From positions 3,844,001 through 3,908,000 of the forward strand of contig JBITNC010000002.1 in assembly GCA_050084985.1 (NCBI GenBank): 64,000 nt of DNA, written 5' to 3'. Shown here piece after piece: positions 58,207 to 64,000 of the stretch. Source of the stretch: Nageia nagi. Lineage: Eukaryota > Pinophyta. The notes beneath the pieces were generated by a model. It was given only the letters and a program-made list of their open reading frames with translations, searched no databases and had not been told where the DNA came from. The position numbers were made by a program, and so were the translations under genes. The stretch's first letter is position 1; the number at the start of each line of letters is the position of its first letter.

Positions 58207-60264
58207 TATAGCAAATTACCACTATGAAAAAGATGAACTTTTAATTAGAATGATATAAAATATGATCCACTTGTCAAAATTTTTATTGCATTTGTGTTAC
58301 AAACATTTAAAGGTATTGACACTCAAGATCCAAATTAGCCTCAAAACATAAGCTATCATATCCTTTTATATATATATTTTTTATATATCTCTTCTTCAAT
58401 GTATCATATTTGCTCACAACCTTGTTACAAGTAATTTACCAATGTAGAGATTCCTTTTGGATTGAAAGCTAGCACATTTTCATAATAAGTGGAAAGAGAT
58501 AGATCAACAATTATGTATTTGCATAAAATAAATGTTAGCTATTACAATAGAAGTGTGTGGTAACTTGGTATTGCACATATGAATGTATATAATTGTATGG
58601 TTGAAATGGAGTTGGTTTAATTTTCTACATATTCTTAGGTGAGAATGAAATCACTTGTGAAACAAAGAAATTTTTTATTAATATGCTCAAATGAAATATG
58701 TAGGTCAATGGGACTACAGAGATGGAATCATTTTTCATACACAATATTATTTTGTTAAGTGGTCCTAATATCTACAAATATATAAATATAAATTATGAAA
58801 GTAGGAACAAAGTACAATTATGAAGGAAATATGTGAGTAGCATTGAGTGGAAGAATAATGTAAGCCTTGAAAATCTAATGCTTTTGTGTCTACTCAAGTA
58901 CCAAGAAGAGGAAGAAAACTAATTATTGCTAGCATTTCAACCATCCAAAGTTGTTAAATATATAGAAGAATTTTGAATGTTGGTATGCATGCTTATTATA
59001 TTGTTTAGTTCTAGGAAAGGGTGGGGAAATTTCCTTGGTGTTGAGTTTTCTCCTATCTAGCAAAAGAAAGAGAGGTTGTGGAGATGCTAGGAAATTGGCA
59101 GGAAGGAGGAAAATGTTGTACTAATAAGCTATTAATTATTTGAGTAGCAGTAGCAACAATAGGACATTTAGAAACTCTAATAATAGTTGTAGAGACCACT
59201 ACACCTCAAACTAAATTGAAAGCAAGTAGACCTCCTATTAGATAGAAACTGGTTTTTTGTTAGATTTTTCTAAATAGATAAATTAGCTTTATCTACTAGA
59301 CAGGCCATTTAGAATGAAAAAATAGAGATCCAAAACAAAATATCTTGGATCTCATTTCCCAAAAGAAAATGCATGAGAAGCTATGATTGAGCAAGGTAAA
59401 ATTCAATACATTGCTAAATTATCAATTTATTAAGCATTATGCAGATATTTACATAACAATGTTACTATTACATTGCAATTAACATAGGTGGGTAGTTACA
59501 TAAAAATGTATGTCATATAATGGGAGTAAAGCTACCATTTTCTATGCTTTATAGGTACATTTCTACCCTATGGAATTTTACATGTAATGGAAATATACAG
59601 ATTGATAAAGTAAAGGAGGTATTGAATCCACTATTTAGCAAGATATAGAGAACAATCATCTAGTTGTAGAAAGATGCATGCATTTATACAAAAATGGAAA
59701 GCAGACAGTATACCATGTCATGTCTCAATTCACATCATTTCTTCATCTTTATAAAAACTATAATGTATACTAGTATTTGTTCTAAATTAGTAAAATGATG
59801 TATAAATAATAGAGTTAATTATCCTTTGATTGAGCAGAGCCCAAGAATATATAATTTATCATTTGGAAATCATATGTCATTATGAGTTTCTTTTATTTCA
59901 GATAAGTAAAATAACTACATTTTATGTTACAAATCAAAGATAGTGGTTTTTTATCAGATTTTACTTAACACATAAGTTAGGTTTATCTACTAGAAAAGCC
60001 ATGTAGAATGAAAAAATAAATGTATATCAAACCAAGAAATAAATATACAAGAATGGACAAGAAACCCATTAGGGTTACACCAAAAAATAAATACTTTCAA
60101 GGTTAAAAATAACATTTTTTCATGGAAGGCACTAGAAACTCACCCGTAAAGCTCTGAGATCACAAACATCAAATTCAACATCCTTCCCCTACTTCAAATG
60201 ACATAACAAATACTTGAGGTGGTGCATTAAATTAATGATGTAGAGATTCATGCCCATGCATGCA
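58207..60264. other. Upstream region of the transposase, no recognisable gene
   Basis: About 2 kb between the transposase start and the right TIR. Two near-copies of a phrase (TTTTTGTTAGATTTTTCTAAATAGATAAATTAGCTTTATCTACTAGA at ~59255 and a variant at ~59948) suggest local duplication. No coding sequence seen. Confidence 0.4.
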
Positions 60265-60663
60265 TGAATAATCGTAAGGTAGTTTGGTATAATTGCTATG
60301 CAGTTACACCTAAGAGATTTAAAAAATAGAGAGTATAATTGCAAGGTATTTTGGTATAATCACTTTGTGGTTATACCCAAATGATTTAAAAAATTAAGGG
60401 TATAATCACAAGTTGGTTTGGTATAATTGTATACCCAAGTAAAATTAAAAAAAGTGGTATAATTGAAAGGCAGTTTGGTATAATTGCCTTGCAGTTATAC
60501 CACATCAAAACAAAAAAAAGTAAGGAGAACCACCTTGCAATTCTCTATTGGTGTTAGAAAAATGACTTTTTCTGACTTCTAACATGTACTACATTTGACA
60601 TGTGTTAGAAAATACCATCTATGTGGGGGGGGGGCGTGATGCGAAGGTAGGATATGCTTCATC
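60265..60663 (-). repeat. Right TIR of the MULE with palindromic sites
   Basis: Inverted counterpart of 44747-45340. Holds 25-bp palindromes at 60286-60310 (GGTATAATTGC/GCAGTTACACC), 60353-60377 (GGTATAATCAC/GTGGTTATACC) and 60477-60501 (GGTATAATTGC/GCAGTTATACC), plus a G run (GGGGGGGGG, ~60625-60633) matching the C run of the left TIR. Confidence 0.85.
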
Positions 60664-60672
60664 GTAGAGAAG
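60664..60672 (+). repeat. Right target-site duplication (GTAGAGAAG)
   Basis: Pairs with GTAGACAAG at 44738-44746. Confidence 0.78.
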
Positions 60673-61400
60673 CAATCCTTTATTGTTAGTCTCTACATCA
60701 CATAATGTATGCATTGTATTTGGAATATACCCCTATCTCATCATCCCATTTGATAATTTCTCTAATAATTTTCCATAAATGTTATGATTGTATAATTTAG
60801 GAGCTCTACAAGACATATTGTCAAACAATTCATAGGCATGCGTTTCAACATCTCTTCATACATGTTTATTAGAGAATTCATCACAACAACATCATAATGA
60901 AAACCATTTCTTGCATCTCCATTTTGACGAGGAATTTCATCAAACAATGTGTAAGACTGTGTTATCCAAATAATTTGCTACATTCAATGGGGTATTTTTT
61001 CAAACAATGCACAATATTTGATAGGGTATGACTGTATTTTGAAGGGTCCTTTTGCTTCATAAGCTCTCCATCCATCCATGATTCAATTTAAACAATTCAC
61101 AGGTACTATGTCGTGAGCAAATTTTGATGAGACATCTTGCTATACCTCTTCAACTTAAAGTTCACTCTCCAAAGTAGCATACACATTACCTACTTCCAAA
61201 TTAAACAACTTTCATTTTATATGTTTAGATAATGCTTCTATAATTTACAATTACTGTATTTTCATAATCATACAGTATCATTAATTATCCATCAAAATGA
61301 TAATCTTTACATTGATATGAATATCATTCTCTACATAATTTTTTCAAGACAACACATTAAGGCACACAATGTGTATTTTTCTTACTATGAATAGATACAC
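60673..61400 (-). pseudogene. PPR-DYW pseudogene, upstream part of the copy split by the MULE
   Basis: Minus strand reads 'TLFDEIPRQNGDA' (PPR-like, ~60960-60920), 'HYDVVVMNSLINMYEEM' (~60895-60845), 'AYELFDNMSCRAPKLYN' and then 'GYIPNTMHTLCDVETNNKG' (~60730-60675). The last segment is the GYVPDTNFVLHDVEEEQKE landmark just before the DYW domain. The next residues (SEKLAIAFG) are found at 44737-44700 across the MULE. Many frameshifts. Series of 'TTTTTCAAACAAT' words reflect repeated LFD.. codons. Confidence 0.68.
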
Positions 61401-61800
61401 ATTATTATCTATTACCTTCGCATGTCTTCAACTTTGCAAAGACATTCAAACCTATGTATTTCTTTTTATATCATACTGACATTGTATTCCATGAAGCATC
61501 ATTTTCAATGGGTATTTTTTCAAAAAGTTCATGTGTATTCTCTATGCAACAATCTTGGAAATATACCTGGTTGGAATATGGTAGTCAATTCATACTCGAA
61601 GGTTCTTGAGAACCCTAATAATAGCTCTAGAGAGTCTTTAATAACCTGAACATAATTGCTCACTTTCAGTATGCTAGAAGAGAAGCAATTATTTATCATC
61701 AACCTTCTTCATCTTATTCCATAATTCTTCCAATAGATCTCGAGTTTGTATGTGTGATGTCTCTCTTTGAAAATATTTGTAACACATTTTGATTCAAGGT
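61401..61800 (-). pseudogene. Second PPR-DYW tail, uninterrupted paralogue
   Basis: Minus strand reads 'ETSHIQTRDLLEELWNKMKK' (61780-61720; compare GDRSHPQT...LEEL..KMKEAG), 'SEQLCSGY', and 'IIRVLKNLRV.IDYHIPTRY' with 'ISKIVA' (~61640-61540). It covers the exact site where the paralogue at 60673/44746 carries the MULE, so it works as an internal empty-site reference. The CGDCH zinc ligand is degraded to IDYH. Confidence 0.68.
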
Positions 61801-62090
61801 ATTTGCAACACAATTTGATTCATAGGCCCTTTTAATATTTTTATCTTAGGATTCCTTTTGGTGAATCATTTTGTTAAATAATGCACTAGCACTTATTGCA
61901 TTTACATCTCTTCAAACAATTTGTGGGTTTTCTAATGCACTTTAATGAGGTATTTTTTTTAAACAATTCAACATTCCCCTTTTGTGTCTACATTTCAAAG
62001 AGGCATTTTGTTAAACAGTGCATAGGTCTTTGTACGTAACATGCCAAAAAAAAGTGTACATATCTCTCTTGGTGAATTTGCTTCAATAAT
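61801..62090 (-). pseudogene. PPR motif relics upstream of the DYW tail
   Basis: Minus strand fragments 'YALFNKMPL', 'HKLFEEM' and 'ALFNKMIHQKES' correspond to the .LFDKMP.R part of PPR motifs. Heavily decayed. Confidence 0.5.
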
Positions 62091-62522
62091 ATCAGAATGA
62101 GCTCCATCCATTATCTTTGATGGATGGCAACATTCTCTATCACTTGAGGTAGCACATAAAGAACAACAATGGAAAAGGTGAATTCATCAGGTTAGATGCT
62201 ACTTCCAATTTGTTGTTTTTGGTGGAAGGAGTGAACTGTTATCTTATATTTCATCCATTTCAATTAGAAAATGGGAAAAATAAAAATGGGAGCATATAAC
62301 TTGAGCTGGTCATGTGTTGATCTTGTTATGACCTATATCCCATATTCCATTCCCACAACTAGACATACATACTATGTAATAGCCTACTGCAAGTTGTCTA
62401 TTTCATAGATCAATTGGTCTCTAATGGATGTTACTATATAGTATGTTAGTTGATTTGTTCATGATATGACCCTATTTCACAAATTGTCCCATGTTCAAAT
62501 CCCATTAAGAGTGATACAATGT
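62091..62522. other. No recognisable gene
   Basis: AT-rich spacer between PPR relics and the long LTR. Confidence 0.4.
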
Positions 62523-64000
62523 TGTCATGACCCACCTCAAGACACTATTTGACCTTGAGTACCATTGAGAATTTGAATGAATTATGTTTGCATAATACTA
62601 TGTTAATGACAAGTTTGATATGGGAATATGTATCATTTGTGACAATTTGATATTGGCTTCAAGATGTTTTGACACAGGTCATAGAGTGGAGAAGCAACCC
62701 AAAGACCCTATGAACCAAAGGTGAATTGGTGATGGAAATGAAAGGATAAGAGGAGGAAATGATTGGCGTTGAATCGTTGACACACCCTATGACCATAGTA
62801 AATCATGTAGATGATTGTAGAATAATTATTGTGATTATTTAATTCTTGATGAAAATATATTTGCAAAAATATATGGATTAACCTTACTCTACAAGATGAG
62901 GTGATCATCGTAGGTAAAGATGTGTTTTCCCTTGTTTGGTATTTTTGAAATTCAAATTTTGAAATAGAGGGAAAAAGGGGATATGCCTTGAGTTAAATTT
63001 GAAAATTATTATAAGGTTAGAAAAATAAATTTAATGAGGTAAAAGTTGAATATGAGTGTCCATATTGTTGCCACATAGGGCTAAGAGTAAAACCATTATT
63101 AGATAGAAACTATGGTCTCTTTATGGTATGACATGATATTTAATAGCTAAGAAAATAATAGAGAAATGACCCTACTTAGTTTTGTATTTTTGTGTTAGGT
63201 GTGGATAAAATTTGGTACTAAATTGTTAGCTAATGAAAAAGATTTCAAATATATAAATGCCATTATCATCATTTCTAATTTTAAGCAAACCTAACCCAAA
63301 ATTATTGAGGGTGTGAGGAGACATCCATTTGGACACATTTGAGTCCCTTGAGCTATACATAAAGGAGTAAAGCATTAGAAAAATGCCAACAATAACTACC
63401 TATCTATCTCTTGCTATTTTCATTTTATTTTGGTTATTCTCAAGCTTGGTGTAGAGTTACATGAAGAAAAGAAGTCTCTCTTTCCTCTTCAAGTTAAGGT
63501 GCATTCTTTTACATTTTTTAGTCCTATTTTGAGATATGTAATATGATGTTTATCATATTTTTTGGTAAAGCTTCATAGAATTAATGATTGTTAGAAGTGT
63601 TGAACCATTTGCAGAGACATAGTGGTTCTTTTATTTACAAATTGTTACCATGCCATTTTCTTTAAAAAGTAAAGGAGTGGGATTTTCTTTTGTTATTATT
63701 ATTATTTTTTAAATATAGAGATAAAAAAATTTCACGTAAAAATTGTATTATGATATTTTAAAGAGACTAGTCAAATATTACCCCTTATGCCTTTAGTTAG
63801 AATTTAATAAATTTATTTTGACATAAATTTTATTAAATTCTTAATATAATATTTATTATAATATTTGATAAAGTTTCATATAATTAATTATTGATTGAAG
63901 TGTTGTAGAATTTGAAAATACATAATGGTCATTTCATTTAAAAGATGGTACCATGTCATTTTCTTTTAAAAAATAGAGTGGAATTTTCTTTCGTTATTCT
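62523..64000 (+). mobile_element. Long LTR (Gypsy-type start), plus strand, cut by window end
   Basis: Starts TGTCATGACCCACCTCAAGA and is collinear with the minus-strand sequence 36575 down to about 35090. Shared blocks include TTGACCTTGAGTACCATTGAG, ATAGAGTGGAGAAGCAACC, TGTGAGGAGACATCCATTTGG, a CTATACATAAAGGAGTAAAGCATT promoter-like region (63352-63376) and CTTCAAGTTAAGGTGCATTCTTTTACAT. The first ~295-bp repeat units start near 63540. The element continues beyond the window. Confidence 0.6.

Larger units (their letters stand above)
44747..60663. mobile_element. 15.9-kb Mutator-like element (MULE) with transposase and cargo gene
   Basis: Bounded by inverted termini (left TGGTGAAGCATATCCTACC, right on the opposite strand GATGAAGCATATCCTACC) and a 9-bp target duplication. 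The TIRs run about 400-600 bp and share GTACATGTTAGAAGT-like and ATTTTGATGTGGTATAAC blocks and palindromic GGTATAAT words. Inside: a minus-strand Mutator-type transposase gene (55985-58206), a plus-strand multi-exon gene (49385-52381), internal TIR-like repeats (53430-53945) and a LINE RT relic (46540-46960). Both flanks are pieces of one PPR-DYW pseudogene, so the insertion is independently confirmed. Transposase decay suggests that it can no longer move by itself. Confidence 0.86.

Noticed and set aside
57274-58258. Plus-strand frames over the transposase
   Set aside because: Antisense to the Mutator-type transposase, whose motifs and introns are on the minus strand.
1-64000. CRISPR arrays, bacterial operons, rRNA or tRNA genes
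   Set aside because: All repeat arrays lack the repeat-unique spacer pattern of CRISPR, introns and plant mobile elements show a eukaryotic genome, and no tRNA or rRNA signature was recognised by reading.

Overview
The window is a gene-poor, AT-rich stretch of a large plant nuclear genome. It is built almost entirely from nested, decayed mobile elements plus relics of organelle-type PPR genes. I see no intact host gene, no rRNA or tRNA gene and no CRISPR array. Plant origin is supported by Ty1/Copia and Ty3/Gypsy pol relics, an LTR retroelement primed by initiator-Met tRNA, a DUF4283-type LINE ORF1, a FAR1/Mutator-type transposase with spliceosomal introns, and many PPR-DYW relics. The density of old nested elements suits a giant genome such as a gymnosperm; that placement is inference.

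Layout. 1-12.2 kb: a minus-strand LTR (2.5-3.0 kb), a LINE ORF1 relic (3.3-4.4 kb), a coiled-coil ORF relic (8.0-8.6 kb) and a Gypsy RT/RNase H relic (10.9-12.2 kb). 12.193-25.340 kb: a foldback-like element with CACTA ends. Its arms hold PPR-derived repeats, minus-sense in the left arm and plus-sense in the right, including a 111-bp (37-codon) tandem array. A 4.6-kb LTR element without coding capacity is nested in it (19.811-24.427 kb, TSD CATAC/CATGC). 25.3-33.2 kb: a Copia gag relic with a recent 219-bp tandem duplication, a Copia-type 3' LTR, and a 1.78-kb TRIM-like element with near-identical LTRs and a perfect GTTGT duplication. 33.2-44.6 kb: a long LTR with ~295-bp tandem repeats, a minus-strand Copia element, and a plus-strand Copia RT/RNase H plus 3' LTR.

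44.747-60.663 kb: a 15.9-kb Mutator-like element (MULE) with ~400-600 bp terminal inverted repeats and a 9-bp target duplication (GTAGACAAG/GTAGAGAAG). It splits a minus-strand PPR-DYW pseudogene into a distal piece at 44.56-44.75 kb and an upstream piece from 60.67 kb. It carries a minus-strand transposase gene with recognisable introns and, on the plus strand, a multi-exon cargo gene whose end resembles the C-terminal domain of plant EEIG1/EHBP1-like proteins. A LINE RT relic lies inside it. 60.7-64 kb: more PPR-DYW relics, then a plus-strand copy of the 34.7-36.6 kb long LTR, in inverted orientation.

The most notable signal is structural. Both coding-less LTR elements contain tandem hairpin repeats whose stems change by compensatory substitution from copy to copy, which suggests selection on a folded RNA (or DNA) in elements that make no protein.
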